Shown one piece after another: positions 52,219-60,968 of a stretch of 64,000 nucleotides of DNA; position 1 is the first letter of the stretch; each line of letters starts with the position of its first letter. The translations under genes and the position numbers were made by a program. The notes beneath the pieces are model-generated. The model was not told where the DNA came from, did no database searches, and saw only the letters and a list, made by a program, of their open reading frames with translations. Location of the stretch: the NCBI GenBank assembly GCA_029211145.1, contig JARGEQ010000073.1:1-64000 (forward strand), in the 5' to 3' direction. Source of the stretch: Marinimicrococcus flavescens (GTDB taxonomy: Bacteria; Pseudomonadota; Alphaproteobacteria; Geminicoccales; Geminicoccaceae).

Positions 52219-52668
52219 ATGGAAACCGGCATGGCCATCGGCGAGCTGGCCCGGCGCACCGGCACCAAGGTCCAGACCATCCGCTACTACGAGCAGATCG
52301 GCCTGCTGCCCGAGCCGCTGCGCACCGCGGGCGGCCAGCGCCGCTACGGCGAGGCCGAGCGCCGGCGGCTGGGCTTCGTGCGCCATGCCCGCGAGCTGGG
52401 CTTCGGGCTGGAGGCGATCCGCGAGCTTTTGGACCTTGCCGCCGATCCGGGCCGCGACTGCGCCCATGCCGACCGGATCGCAAAGGCCAATCTCGGCGAC
52501 GTGCGCCGCAAGATCGCCCGGCTCCAGGCGCTCGAGCAGGAGCTGGCGCGGATGGTCGAGGAATGCCGCGGCGGCAGGGTCGAGGAATGCCGGGTGCTCG
52601 AGGTGCTGGCCGACCACGATCTCTGCTTGAGCCCCGAGCACGCCCCGCCGGCATCGCCCGAACCCTGA
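52219..52668 (+). CDS. MerR family heavy-metal regulator
   Basis: A 149-residue regulator divergent from the ATPase. N-terminal HTH: MAIGELARRTGTKVQTIRYYEQIGLLPEPLRTAGGQRRY. Cysteines at 81, 116, 124 and 136 are placed as in metal sensors: Cys81 near the start of the dimerisation helix and Cys116/Cys124 in the binding loop (EECRGGRVEEC). The 8-residue spacing of the last pair recalls CueR, while Cys81 is typical of Cd/Pb/Zn/Hg sensors, so the metal specificity is mixed by eye; divalent Cd/Pb/Zn is more likely given the ATPase. A hairpin follows the stop. Confidence 0.92.
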   Translation: METGMAIGELARRTGTKVQTIRYYEQIGLLPEPLRTAGGQRRYGEAERRRLGFVRHARELGFGLEAIRELLDLAADPGRDCAHADRIAKANLGDVRRKIARLQALEQELARMVEECRGGRVEECRVLEVLADHDLCLSPEHAPPASPEP

Positions 52669-52672
52669 GCGC

Positions 52673-52694
52673 GGCGACCCGTCGCCGGGTCGCC
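52673..52694 (+). terminator. Hairpin after merR
   Basis: GGCGACCCG (52673-52681), TCGC, CGGGTCGCC (52686-52694): perfect 9-bp stem with a tetraloop, 4 bp after the merR stop. No T-run. Confidence 0.55.
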
Positions 52695-53002
52695 TGGGAA
52701 TGGAAACCCGGCCCGGCGCGCGGGCATGCGGCTTTCCGGCCGATGCTGCAACGGCCCGTCCCCTCGGCGCCGGCCCCGACGTGATGCGGCGAGTTGCCAT
52801 CCTCGAGCATCGCCTCGATCAGGATGGCAGCTTTCCCGTGAGCCGTGCCGTCCCCCGCCGGCAAAGAGGCCTGAGACTATCCGGTGGAGAGTAGCATCGG
52901 ACTGTTCTAGAGTGGCAGTGTCCGTGTTTCGGGTCCTGCCGCCGGGGCGGGGAGCGGCAGGAGCGCGGCCATGCGCACGGTCATGGCCGGGGACGGGAGT
53001 CC
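52695..53002. other. Gene-free interval upstream of the Crp/Fnr gene
   Basis: About 308 bp with no credible gene on either strand. It must include the promoter of the Crp/Fnr gene at 53003; no clear -10/-35 or operator was recognised. Confidence 0.5.
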
Positions 53003-53734
53003 ATGGCAGCCGGTGCGAGTGCCCTGGCGCAAAAGCTGAGCCGGTTCCTTCCGCTCAAGCCCGACGAGCTGGAGAGCCTTGCCGGGCTCGAGGCGCGGCG
53101 GCGGGCGATCCCTGCGCACACCGAGCTCGTCCACGAGCGCCAGACGGGTCACCAGGCGTTCATTCTGCTGGAGGGCTGGGCGTGCGCGTACAAGCTGCTG
53201 CCCGACGGCGGCCGCCAGGTGATCGATTTCTCGATTCCCGGCGACTTCATGGGGCTGCGCAGCGTGCTCCTGCGGACCTCGGATCACGCCTTCGCGGCCG
53301 TGAGCGACATTCTCGTCGCCGAGGTCTCGGCAGGGCAGATGATCGACACCTTCCAGCGACGGCCCCGCTTGGCGGCGGCGATCCTGTGGGCGGCCTCGCG
53401 GGACGAGGCGATGGTGGTCGAGCATCTGGTCAGCATCGGCCGGCGCAGCGCCCTGGTGCGCATGGCCCATCTCCTGCTCGAGCTCGGGCTGCGCCTGCAG
53501 CTCGTCGGGCTCGGCTCCCCGGGCGGCTATGCCTGCCCGCTGAACCAGTATCTTCTGGCCGATGCGCTGGGGCTGACGGCCATTCATGTGAACCGCGTCC
53601 TGCGGCAGCTGCGCGAGCGCGGCCTCGTGACCTTGCGGGAGGAGCAGGTCGAGTTTCACGACCCCGCCGGCCTGCACAGCCTCGCCGGCTATCACACCGG
53701 CTATCTCGACCAGGGCGAGGGGCCCGCAAGCTGA
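53003..53734 (+). CDS. Crp/Fnr family transcriptional regulator
   Basis: A 243-residue regulator: an N-terminal cyclic-nucleotide-binding-type beta roll (RRAIPAHTELVHERQTGHQAFILLEGWACAYKLLPDGGRQVIDFSIPGDFMGL) and a C-terminal winged HTH (PLNQYLLADALGLTAIHVNRVLRQLRERGLVTLREEQVEF). It lacks the N-terminal cysteine cluster of FNR, so it is not an obvious Fe-S oxygen sensor. The ATG at 53003 has GGGAG upstream. The following entericidin/CsbD genes have an AT-rich promoter and may be its target, by proximity only. Confidence 0.9.
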   Translation: MAAGASALAQKLSRFLPLKPDELESLAGLEARRRAIPAHTELVHERQTGHQAFILLEGWACAYKLLPDGGRQVIDFSIPGDFMGLRSVLLRTSDHAFAAVSDILVAEVSAGQMIDTFQRRPRLAAAILWAASRDEAMVVEHLVSIGRRSALVRMAHLLLELGLRLQLVGLGSPGGYACPLNQYLLADALGLTAIHVNRVLRQLRERGLVTLREEQVEFHDPAGLHSLAGYHTGYLDQGEGPAS

Positions 53735-53913
53735 GCGGCCCGGCGATCGCCCCTCCAAAGAAAAACGACCTCGCGCGCGCAAGCAGAGCGATGAAATAAC
53801 GCCCACATGGCACTGATCCATGTTAGCGTCACCCTCTATTATTTCGTCTATATTTACCTGGAGAATATCACCAGGTGCTGCCCTGGCGCATTTTACGCAG
53901 CAAGGAGCGCGCG

Positions 53914-54078
53914 ATGCGCAAGCAATCGGCAGTCACCTATCGAGGTTTGGCGCTGGTCGCCCTGATCGGATCGGCAGCACTGCTCGGCGCCTGCAACACG
54001 ACCGCAGGTGCCGGAGCGGACATGGCGGCCGCGGGCAAGGCCATCGAGAAGAGCGCCGACAGCAGCAAGGGGTACTAG
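53914..54078 (+). CDS. Entericidin A/B family lipoprotein
   Basis: A 54-residue lipoprotein: MRKQSAVTYRGLALVALIGSAALLGACNTTAGAGADMAAAGKAIEKSAD. Lipobox LLGAC with lipidated Cys at 27, then the ecnA/ecnB pattern (NTTAGAGADMAAAGKAIEKSA). AAGGAG precedes the ATG. The promoter region (53800-53880) is AT-rich (TTATTTCGTCTATATTTACC). The family was named for bacteriolytic activity, but many members act as envelope stress lipoproteins. It heads a set with CsbD and a glycine-zipper lipoprotein. A second entericidin is at 63597. Confidence 0.9.
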   Translation: MRKQSAVTYRGLALVALIGSAALLGACNTTAGAGADMAAAGKAIEKSADSSKGY

Positions 54079-54081
54079 CAC

Positions 54082-54255
54082 ATGGACAAGAACCGGATCG
54101 AGGGTTCCGCCAAAGCGGCCAAGGGCGCCGTCAAGGAAGCCGCGGGCAAGGTGGCGGGCAAGGCCGGGCTGCAGACCGAGGGCAAGGCCGAGCAGGCGGA
54201 AGGCAAGGCGCAAAAAGCGGTGGGCGGGATGAAGGACGCGGTCCGCAAGGCCTGA
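54082..54255 (+). CDS. CsbD family protein
   Basis: A 57-residue Lys/Ala/Gly-rich hydrophilic protein: MDKNRIEGSAKAAKGAVKEAAGKVAGKAGLQTEGKAEQAEGKAQKAVGGM. This is the shorter YjbJ/CsbD form (KNRIEGxxKxxKGxxKExxGKxxG). It starts 3 bp after the entericidin stop, so they are co-translated. It is the second CsbD of the window. Confidence 0.9.
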   Translation: MDKNRIEGSAKAAKGAVKEAAGKVAGKAGLQTEGKAEQAEGKAQKAVGGMKDAVRKA

Positions 54256-54315
54256 GGGAGGGTCTTTCGGCGCTTTTCTTTCCGGGACACCTCCCGGCCG
54301 CACAGGAGACGAACG

Positions 54316-54552
54316 ATGAATGGCATGACCGTGGCAGCCACCATGGCGCTTCTCGTCCTGGGCGCCTGTGGCACGAGCACCCAGGATCGTGCGCTCTCCG
54401 GCGGCGCCATGGGCGCTGCGGCGGGTGGTGTCGCCGGCCTGCTGCTCGACCATCCGGTCGCCGGCGCGGTGCTGGGCGGCGCCGCCGGCGCCGCTGCAGG
54501 CGGCCTCACCGACAAGGACCAGATCGATCTCGGCAAGCCGGTCTGGAAGTAG
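54316..54552 (+). CDS. Glycine-zipper lipoprotein
   Basis: A 78-residue lipoprotein. Lipobox LVLGAC (Cys18), then a glycine-zipper helix hairpin (GGAMGAAAGGVAGLLLDHPVAGAVLGGAAGAAAGGL) that may insert in the membrane, as in YMGG/SlyB-like proteins. The CAGGAGACGAACG site precedes the ATG. Located 60 bp after csbD and probably in the same operon; function unknown, envelope-related by its features. Confidence 0.85.
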   Translation: MNGMTVAATMALLVLGACGTSTQDRALSGGAMGAAAGGVAGLLLDHPVAGAVLGGAAGAAAGGLTDKDQIDLGKPVWK

Positions 54553-54572
54553 AGCGGCGGCTCAAGGGCCGG

Positions 54573-54600
54573 GCAGGAGCATCGGTGGCGATGCTCCTGC
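54573..54600 (+). terminator. Perfect 12-bp hairpin after the lipoprotein gene
   Basis: GCAGGAGCATCG (54573-54584), GTGG, CGATGCTCCTGC (54589-54600). It begins 20 bp after the stop codon; no T-run follows. Confidence 0.6.
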
Positions 54601-54951
54601 ACCGTGGCCGATGCAGATCGGCATGGCGGGTCGCCGGGCGCATTCGTCCCCAAAGAACGCCCATGGTCCCGACACCCGCAGTCGTGGTCCCAAGGCAGGG
54701 CTGCAACTCCCGCAAAGCCAAGAGAGCGCGCGGCGCGGCGCGCCGCCAAGGCGGATGTCCCGCTCCATCAGCACAAGTCTCTGCCTCCGTGCGAGGCGGA
54801 CCAGCCCGGCGCGAAGCCGCCCTGAACGCGATCGGGCCGGCTCCCTCGGGGGCGGACCAGGTGGCGGGCCCTCCGGGAAGGGGGCCGGCCTGGCCTGCTC
54901 GCCTGCATGGCCGAGAGAGGGCGGCCGCTCAAAACGCATGGAGCCAGCCGG
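54601..54951. other. Gene-free interval
   Basis: About 351 bp between the hairpin and the GT4 gene. Only low-quality Arg-rich frames are found, none with a ribosome site; nothing else recognised. Confidence 0.5.
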
Positions 54952-56016
54952 ATGAAGATCACCCAGGTAGCCCCCCTCTATGAAGCCGTGCCGCCCCGCT
55001 TCTACGGCGGCACCGAGCGGATCGTGGCCCATCTCACCGATGCGCTGGTCGAGCTCGGCCATGACGTGACGCTGTTTGCCAGCGCGGAGGCGCGGACGGG
55101 TGCGACGCTCGTTCCGGTGCGCTCCCAGGCCATCCGGCTCGATCCGCACGCCCTCAAGTCGGACCTCGCCGCCCATCTGTGCATGCTGCAGGAGGTCCGT
55201 CTCAGGGAGAGCGAGTTCGACGTCATCCACTTCCATGTCGACCTGATCCACTTCCCCTTCTTCGAGGAGCTGGCGCACAAGACCGTCACCACCCTGCACG
55301 GCCGGCTCGATCTGAAGGACCTGCCGGAAGCCTATGCGCGCTGGCCGCAATACCCGCTGGTCTCGATCTCGGACGACCAGAGGCGCCCGCTGCCGGCGGC
55401 GAGCTGGGTCCGGACCATCCAGCACGGCCTGTCCGATCTGCTGCTCGGCAGCCCGGCCGGTCCCAAAGGCGACTATCTGGCGTTTCTCGGCCGCATCTCG
55501 CCGGAAAAGCGGCCCGACCGTGCCATCGCGATCGCCAGGCGCGCGGGCCTCACGCTCAGGATCGCCGCCAAGGTCGACGCCGTCGACCGGGCCTACTTCG
55601 CCGAGGTGATCGAGCCCCTGCTCGACGGCCCGGGGGTCGAGTTCGTCGGCGAGATCGGCGACAGCGAGAAGCCCGCCTTTCTCGGCAATGCCGCGGCCCT
55701 GCTTTTTCCGATCGACTGGCCGGAGCCGTTCGGCCTCGTCATGATCGAGGCCATGGCGTGCGGCACCCCGGTCATCGCGTGGCGTTGCGGCGCCGTGCCG
55801 GAGATCGTCGAGGATGGCGTGACTGGCTTCATCGTGAGCTCGGAAGACGAAGCCGTGAGGGCGGTCGAGGCTGCCTTCCGCCTGGACCGGCCGACGATCC
55901 GCCACGCCTTCGAGCAGCGCTTCTCGGCCAGGGTCATGGCGCGCAATTATCTGGGCCTCTACTGGAGCCTCGCCCACGGGTCCGATCCGGACCTGCCGGT
56001 CGCGGCGACCGGATAG
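54952..56016 (+). CDS. Glycosyltransferase family 4 protein
   Basis: A 354-residue GT4 enzyme: MKITQVAPLYEAVPPRFYGGTERIVAHLTDALVELGHDVTLF is the classic GG-loop opening; the middle has VIHFHVDLIHFP, AFLGRISPEKRPDRAIAIARRAG, and the donor motif WPEPFGLVMIEAMACGTPVIAW (E-x7-E). GGAG lies 8 nt before the ATG. It is 6 bp upstream of an amylo-alpha-1,6-glucosidase, a pairing often seen in trehalose/glucosyl solute or glycogen-like metabolism, so it may make a compatible-solute glucoside rather than surface glycan. Confidence 0.9.
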   Translation: MKITQVAPLYEAVPPRFYGGTERIVAHLTDALVELGHDVTLFASAEARTGATLVPVRSQAIRLDPHALKSDLAAHLCMLQEVRLRESEFDVIHFHVDLIHFPFFEELAHKTVTTLHGRLDLKDLPEAYARWPQYPLVSISDDQRRPLPAASWVRTIQHGLSDLLLGSPAGPKGDYLAFLGRISPEKRPDRAIAIARRAGLTLRIAAKVDAVDRAYFAEVIEPLLDGPGVEFVGEIGDSEKPAFLGNAAALLFPIDWPEPFGLVMIEAMACGTPVIAWRCGAVPEIVEDGVTGFIVSSEDEAVRAVEAAFRLDRPTIRHAFEQRFSARVMARNYLGLYWSLAHGSDPDLPVAATG

Positions 56017-56022
56017 GGAGCG

Positions 56023-58191
56023 ATGCAGGTGGCCCAGGAGCCCCGCTCGACCCCGGCCAGCCCATCGGCGGCCGTTGATGCGGGCGAGCCCCGCCTGCCG
56101 CTGCGCCTGTTCGCGCTGAAGCACGGCGACACCTTCCTCGTCGCCGATGCTTTCGGTGACATAGGCGGCGAAGGCGACGGCCTCTTTCGCGACGACACGC
56201 GCGTCCTCTCCCGCTTCGCCCTCACCCTGGGCGGGCATCTGCCCTCGCTGCTGGGCGCGCGGATCAGCCAGGACAATGTCTTCTTCACCTGCAACCTCAC
56301 CAACCGCCCCCTGCCGCCGCTCGGCGGGGCCCCGGTGCCGGAGGGCGTCCTCCACATCGAGCGCACGCGCTTTTTGTGGGAGACGCGCCTTTACGAGCGC
56401 CTGACCATCACCAACTACGCGGAACTGGAGGCCGTGGCGCCGCTGGGCCTGAGCTTCGCCGCCGACTTTCGCGACATGTTCGAGGTCCGCGGCAGGCATC
56501 GCGAGGCCCGCGGCCGCCCTCTGCCGACGGAGCTGACCGCCGCCTCGCTCACTTTGGGTTATGCCGGCCTCGACGGGATCGTCCGCACCTGCTCGCTGGC
56601 GTTCTCGCAGCCTCCCGACGCGCTGACCGCGACCCGCGCCGAGATCCTCGTCCGCCTCGGCCCCCGCGAGCGCCGGGAGATCTATCTCGAGGTCGGTCCG
56701 AACGCACCGGCGCTGCCGTCACGCGCCCGCTTCCGCGCCGCCGCGGCCCGGGCGCGCGTGGCGATCCGGGCACGCCGGCGCGGCGGTGCCGCGGTGCGCA
56801 GCTCCGGGCGGCTCTTCAACGAATGGCTCCACAAATCCCGCGCCGATCTGGCGCTTCTCACCACCGAGCTGCCGACCGGCCCCTACCCCTATGCCGGCAT
56901 TCCCTGGTTCTCGACGCCGTTCGGCAGGGACGCCATCATCGCCGCGCTGCAGACCCTGTGGCTCGATCCCCCGCTCGCGCGCGGCGTGCTGGCCTTCCTC
57001 GCCGAGCACCAGGCCGAGGAAGTCTCCCCGTTCCAGGATGCAGCGCCGGGCAAGATCCTGCACGAGCGGCGCAAGGGCGAGATGGCGACACTGCGCGAGC
57101 TCCCGTTCGCCAGGTATTATGGCGGCGTCGACACCACCCCTTTGTTCGTCATGCTCGCCGGCGCCTATGCGGGGCGCACGGGCGACCTCGCCTTCATCGA
57201 CACGCTCTGGCCCTCCCTGCTCGCAGCGATGGCCTGGATCGAGGGCGAGGGCGATTCCAACCGGGACGGCTTCCTCGACTATGCCCGGGCGGCGGATACC
57301 GGTCTCGCCAACCAGGGCTGGAAGGACAGCCATGATTCCGTCTTCCACGCCGACGGAAGCGAAGCGCGCGGCCCGATCGCCCTTGTCGAGGTGCAAGGCT
57401 ACGTCTACGCGGCGCTGCACGCCATGGCCGATCTCGCCGGGCACCGCGGCGAGCCCGGCCGGGCAGCGACCTGGCGCGCCCGGGCGCGGGCGCTGCGCGA
57501 CGCCGTCGAGAGCCGTTTCTGGCTCGAGGGCGACGGCTACTACGCGCTGGCCCTCGATGGCGAGGGCGAGCCGTGCCGCGTGCGCGGGTCGAACGCCGGG
57601 CATCTCCTGTTCACCGGGCTTCCGTCGGCGCGGCGGGCGGAGCGGGTGGCGGCCCATCTGCGGGGGCTGCCGTTCAGCTCCGGCTGGGGCATCCGCACCC
57701 TCGCCAGCGGGCAGGCCCGCTTCAACCCCATGTCCTACCACAACGGCTCCGTCTGGCCGCACGACACCGCTTTGTGCGCGGCCGGGCTCGCCCGCTACGG
57801 CGCGCGCGACGACGTGGTCCGCCTCATGAGCGGGATGTTCGAGACGGCGGTCCATTTCGACATGCGCCTGCCCGAACTCTTCTGCGGCTTCGACCGGAAG
57901 GCGGGCGAGGCGCCGACCGGCTATCCGGTGGCCTGCCTGCCGCAGGCCTGGGCGGCAGGCGCTGCCTTCATGATGCTCCAGGCCTGTCTCGGCGTCACCG
58001 TCGACGGCGTGCGCGGCGAGATCCACATCGACCGGCCGCGCTTGCCGATCGGGATCGACCGGCTGACCATCCTGCATCTGACCGTCGGCGCCGTGACGGT
58101 CGACCTGACCTTCCAGCGCCTCGGCAACCGCGTCACGGCCTTTCCCGAGGGCCTCGACCCGAGCCCGGTGCCGGTCATCCTGCACGCGTGA
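56023..58191 (+). CDS. Amylo-alpha-1,6-glucosidase family protein (GDE N-terminal bis type)
   Basis: A 722-residue protein of the glycogen-debranching-enzyme-like group. The N-terminal bis_GDE domain (LFALKHGDTFLVADAFGDIGGEGDGLFRDDTRVLSRFALTL, about 29-69) is followed by the (alpha/alpha)6 barrel: AGIPWFSTPFGRDAIIAALQTLWL, ANQGWKDSHDSVF, EVQGYVYAALHAMA and NPMSYHNGSVWPHDTALCAAGL, whose acidic residues (Asp of GRDA, of KDSHDS and the Glu of VEVQ) are the usual active-site ones. It shares no fold with GlgX at 7620. By the GT4 neighbour, it likely acts on alpha-glucans or glucosyl solutes; starting ATG overlaps nothing and follows by 6 bp. Confidence 0.9.
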   Translation: MQVAQEPRSTPASPSAAVDAGEPRLPLRLFALKHGDTFLVADAFGDIGGEGDGLFRDDTRVLSRFALTLGGHLPSLLGARISQDNVFFTCNLTNRPLPPLGGAPVPEGVLHIERTRFLWETRLYERLTITNYAELEAVAPLGLSFAADFRDMFEVRGRHREARGRPLPTELTAASLTLGYAGLDGIVRTCSLAFSQPPDALTATRAEILVRLGPRERREIYLEVGPNAPALPSRARFRAAAARARVAIRARRRGGAAVRSSGRLFNEWLHKSRADLALLTTELPTGPYPYAGIPWFSTPFGRDAIIAALQTLWLDPPLARGVLAFLAEHQAEEVSPFQDAAPGKILHERRKGEMATLRELPFARYYGGVDTTPLFVMLAGAYAGRTGDLAFIDTLWPSLLAAMAWIEGEGDSNRDGFLDYARAADTGLANQGWKDSHDSVFHADGSEARGPIALVEVQGYVYAALHAMADLAGHRGEPGRAATWRARARALRDAVESRFWLEGDGYYALALDGEGEPCRVRGSNAGHLLFTGLPSARRAERVAAHLRGLPFSSGWGIRTLASGQARFNPMSYHNGSVWPHDTALCAAGLARYGARDDVVRLMSGMFETAVHFDMRLPELFCGFDRKAGEAPTGYPVACLPQAWAAGAAFMMLQACLGVTVDGVRGEIHIDRPRLPIGIDRLTILHLTVGAVTVDLTFQRLGNRVTAFPEGLDPSPVPVILHA

Positions 58192-58511
58192 GGCGCTCCG
58201 TCCCGGCGGCCCTTCCGGGAATGCCGCCTCGCTCGCCCGCCTTGCCGCCTTTGCGGGCCGGGGAGCGCCCCCGCGAGCGGTCCCGTCCCGGGCATTCGCT
58301 GAGGGTGCCATCCGGTCAGCGGGCCGGCTTTGGTCATAATCTGTCTTCTCCATGCTTGTAACCGGCCTGCCGGAACCGCGGCCGGCTCGGGCGGATCAGG
58401 CCGCCGCCACTCGAAACGGTCTTCCACGGCCGGCTCGACCGGCTCAAGCTGGCCGCCATGCATCGCGCCTGAAGCCCGGGCGGGGCAGGCTGCCGGCATG
58501 CGAGGTCCGCG
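58192..58511. other. Gene-free interval
   Basis: 320 bp between the glucosidase and the LysE gene. No credible open frame, inverted repeat or promoter was recognised beyond the presumed LysE promoter. Confidence 0.4.
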
Positions 58512-59138
58512 ATGAGCCTTGAGACGTGGCTGGTCTATTGTGCGGCGGCGCTGGGCCTGTCGCTCACGCCGGGCCCCAACGGCCTGCTGGCGCTCACCCA
58601 CGGCATGCGCTTCGGGCTGGGCCGCACGGTGTTCACCGTCCTGGGCGGGGTCTGCGGGTTCACCCTCCTGATCGCCGCCTCGCTGGCCGGCCTCGGCGCC
58701 CTGCTGGCGGCCTCCGAGCAGGCCTTCACCCTCGCCAAGTGGGCGGGTGCCGCCTATCTCGTCTATCTGGGCATCCGCACCTGGCAGGCACCGCCGCCGG
58801 CGGCGGGTCTCGCTGCGCAAGTCACGGACCCCGGCGAGCGGCGGGCCGGCCGGCTGTTCCGCCAAGGGCTGCTGGTCGCCCTCTCCAACCCCAAGGCGCT
58901 CCTCTTCTTCGCCGCCTTCCTGCCGCAGTTCATGACACCCGGCGCGTCCTTGCTTGCCCAGCTCGCGGTGCTCGGCGGCACCTTCGCCGCGGTCGAGCTG
59001 CTTTTCGAGCTGGTGCTGGCGGGCATGGCGCAGCGTGTGGCGCCATGGATCGTGCGCAAGGGGCGCCTGTTCAACCGGGCCGCCGGCGTCGCCTTCGTGG
59101 GCATCGGCGCCGCGCTTGCCACGACCAGCCGGAACTGA
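58512..59138 (+). CDS. LysE/RhtB family exporter
   Basis: A 208-residue membrane protein with about six hydrophobic segments. It starts MSLETWLVYCAAALGLSLTPGPNGLLALTHGMRFG, with the family signature LTPGPN in the first helix, and continues with GRTVFTVLGGVCGFTLLIAASLAGLG and LFFAAFLPQF, which is also characteristic. Such proteins export amino acids or related metabolites. No substrate can be assigned. Confidence 0.92.
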   Translation: MSLETWLVYCAAALGLSLTPGPNGLLALTHGMRFGLGRTVFTVLGGVCGFTLLIAASLAGLGALLAASEQAFTLAKWAGAAYLVYLGIRTWQAPPPAAGLAAQVTDPGERRAGRLFRQGLLVALSNPKALLFFAAFLPQFMTPGASLLAQLAVLGGTFAAVELLFELVLAGMAQRVAPWIVRKGRLFNRAAGVAFVGIGAALATTSRN

Positions 59139-59177
59139 AGGCCCGGGCGGCGGCCAGACGGTCTCCCCGTCATAGCG

Positions 59178-59245
59178 CGATACTAAAGTATCGAACTGTA
59201 TTGTTCGCGTGAACAGATAGTAGCGACGCGGCGGAACGGCCGTTC
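59178..59245. promoter_or_regulatory. Cluster of three palindromes upstream of the DUF882 gene
   Basis: CGATACT-AA-AGTATCG (59178-59193), TGTTC-GCGT-GAACA (59202-59215) and GAACGGCCGTTC (59234-59245) within an AT-rich segment, 117-184 bp before the start at 59362. Likely promoter/operator region; the binding protein is unknown. Confidence 0.5.
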
Positions 59246-59361
59246 TGTTGTCCGGCCGCCGAAATTCCTCTACTGCTCGACCGGCATCACGTCGCCATCA
59301 CGCGTTCCCGGCCCTCCCGGGCCGGACGCCCGCCTGCGGCAGCAAGAACGAGGAGACCGGC

Positions 59362-59967
59362 ATGCCCGTCCAGCCCGCCAGCCCGCGCCGGCGTCTTCTC
59401 CTCGGCGTCGGCCTGTCGCTGGCCGGCGGTCTTCTGGGAGCGGGCCGGCGGGCCTGGGCCGCCCTGCCCGAGCGGCGGGTGGCGCTGCACCATGTGCAGA
59501 CCGGCGAGACCGTCCGCACCGTCTATTTCGCCCAGGGCCGCTATCTCGAGGAGGGGCTGCGGGAGATCAGCCGGGTGCTGCGCGACTGGCGCACCGACGA
59601 GGTGATCGGCTACGACCCGCGGCTGCTCGACATGCTGAGCCTGCTGCAGCGCCGGCTGGCCCCGGCCGGGCCGGTCGAGGTGGTCTCGGGCTACCGCTCG
59701 CCGGCCACCAACGCGATGCTGCGCCGCCGCTACAAGGGCGTCGCGCGCAACAGCCTGCACATGGAGGGCAAGGCCATCGACCTGCGCTTCCCCGGCTGCC
59801 CGCTCGACAGGTTGCACGAAGCCGCTTTGGCGCTCGAGGCCGGCGGGGTCGGCTACTATCCGGCAGCGGACTTCCTCCATCTCGACAGCGGCCCGGTCCG
59901 CAGCTGGAGCCAGGCGAGCTGGCTGCGCAGCCAGGCGCGGCGCTCCAGGGCGGCCGGGAAGGGCTGA
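59362..59967 (+). CDS. DUF882 family secreted peptidase-like protein (M15-type)
   Basis: A 201-residue exported protein. N-terminal RRRLLLGVGLSLAGGLLGAGRRAWAA is a signal peptide with twin Arg, cleaved after about residue 34. The domain has VEVVSGYRSPATNAMLRRRYKGVARNSLHMEGKAIDLRFPG with His133 and Asp140, and FLHLDSGPVR with His173, the zinc ligands of M15 (VanY/YcbK-like) peptidases. It probably trims peptidoglycan peptides or is a YcbK-like cell-wall protein. GAGGAG precedes the ATG. Confidence 0.92.
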   Translation: MPVQPASPRRRLLLGVGLSLAGGLLGAGRRAWAALPERRVALHHVQTGETVRTVYFAQGRYLEEGLREISRVLRDWRTDEVIGYDPRLLDMLSLLQRRLAPAGPVEVVSGYRSPATNAMLRRRYKGVARNSLHMEGKAIDLRFPGCPLDRLHEAALALEAGGVGYYPAADFLHLDSGPVRSWSQASWLRSQARRSRAAGKG

Positions 59968-60162
59968 ACGGGCCTGCAGGGGCGGCTGCACGGCCACGCC
60001 ATCGCGCCGCGATGGAGTTCCGCCACGCGGTCGCGTTGACAAGGCTCGGCCGCGTCCGCGATAAGCCCCCGGATCGAGGGGGCGGGACAGGTGCTCGCGC
60101 CCCTTCCGGTCGCGCGGCGCCCCGGCCTTTCAAGGGCGCCATTCTCGCGGAACGGACGGGCG

Positions 60163-60957
60163 ATGGATCATCTGGACGAACTCGAGGCGGAAAGCATCTT
60201 CATCCTGCGCGAGGCGTTCGCCAAGCTCGACAAGCTCGCGATCCTCTGGTCGCTCGGCAAGGACAGCAACGTCGTGCTGTGGCTGTGCCGCAAGGCGTTC
60301 TTCGGGCACGTGCCGTTCCCGGTGATGCATGTCGACACCGAGCGCAAGTTCCCGGAGATGTACGCGTTCCGCGACCGCTACGCCAAGGAGTGGAACCTCA
60401 ACTTCATCCGCGAGCTGTGCCCGCCGATCGAGGCCACCGACCCCACCCTGCCGCCCGCCGGCCGCTCGGCCGCGAGGAAGACGCTGGGCCTTCGGGCGGC
60501 CATCGAGAAACACGGGTTCGAGGGCCTGATCCTGGGCATCCGCCGCGACGAGGAGGCGATCCGCGCCAAGGAGCGCTATTTCAGCCCGCGCGACGAGACC
60601 GGCCAGTGGAACCTCAAGGACCAGCCGCCGGAGTTCTGGAACCAGTACATGACGAGCTTTCCCGAGGGCACGCATGTCCGCGTGCACCCGATCCTCCACT
60701 GGACCGAGCTCGACATCTGGAAATACACCAAGCGCGAGAACATCCCGCTCATCGACCTCTATTTCTCGAAGAACGGCAAGCGCTACCGCTCGCTGGGCGA
60801 CAAGGACATCACCTCGCCGATCGAGAGCGAGGCCGCCGACATCGATGCGGTGATCGCCGAGCTCGAGACCACGCGCACCCCGGAGCGGGCCGGGCGGGCG
60901 ATGGACCACGAGGCCGAGGACAGCTTCGAGCGGCTGCGCGCCGCCGGCTACATGTGA
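60163..60957 (+). CDS. cysD: Sulfate adenylyltransferase subunit 2
   Basis: A 264-residue ATP sulfurylase small subunit, forming APS from ATP and sulfate with CysN. The PP-loop SLGKDSNVV is at 30-38, followed by MHVDTERKFPEMYAFRD, LGIRRDEEAIRAKERYFSPRDE and HVRVHPILHWTELDIWKYTKREN, all typical. It is about 35-40 residues shorter than the usual CysD (about 300), ending soon after IDAVIAELETTRTPERAG. It is 11 bp before the cysNC gene. Assimilatory sulfate reduction genes are not in view, so APS/PAPS made here could also serve sulfation of glycans. Confidence 0.93.
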   Translation: MDHLDELEAESIFILREAFAKLDKLAILWSLGKDSNVVLWLCRKAFFGHVPFPVMHVDTERKFPEMYAFRDRYAKEWNLNFIRELCPPIEATDPTLPPAGRSAARKTLGLRAAIEKHGFEGLILGIRRDEEAIRAKERYFSPRDETGQWNLKDQPPEFWNQYMTSFPEGTHVRVHPILHWTELDIWKYTKRENIPLIDLYFSKNGKRYRSLGDKDITSPIESEAADIDAVIAELETTRTPERAGRAMDHEAEDSFERLRAAGYM

Positions 60958-60968
60958 GGGCCGGGGCG

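Noticed and set aside
54604..54825. 73-codon frame in the gap before the GT4 gene
   Set aside because: Arg/Pro/His-rich, no ribosome site and no similarity to any family; treated as non-coding.
57573..58361. Arg-rich plus-strand frame overlapping the glucosidase gene
   Set aside because: A +1 shadow of the real gene with typical GC-rich random composition.
59234..59245. GAACGGCCGTTC as a LexA box
   Set aside because: Alphaproteobacterial LexA boxes are usually GTTC-N7-GTTC direct repeats; this is a 12-bp palindrome without that spacing, and the DUF882 gene is not a typical SOS gene.
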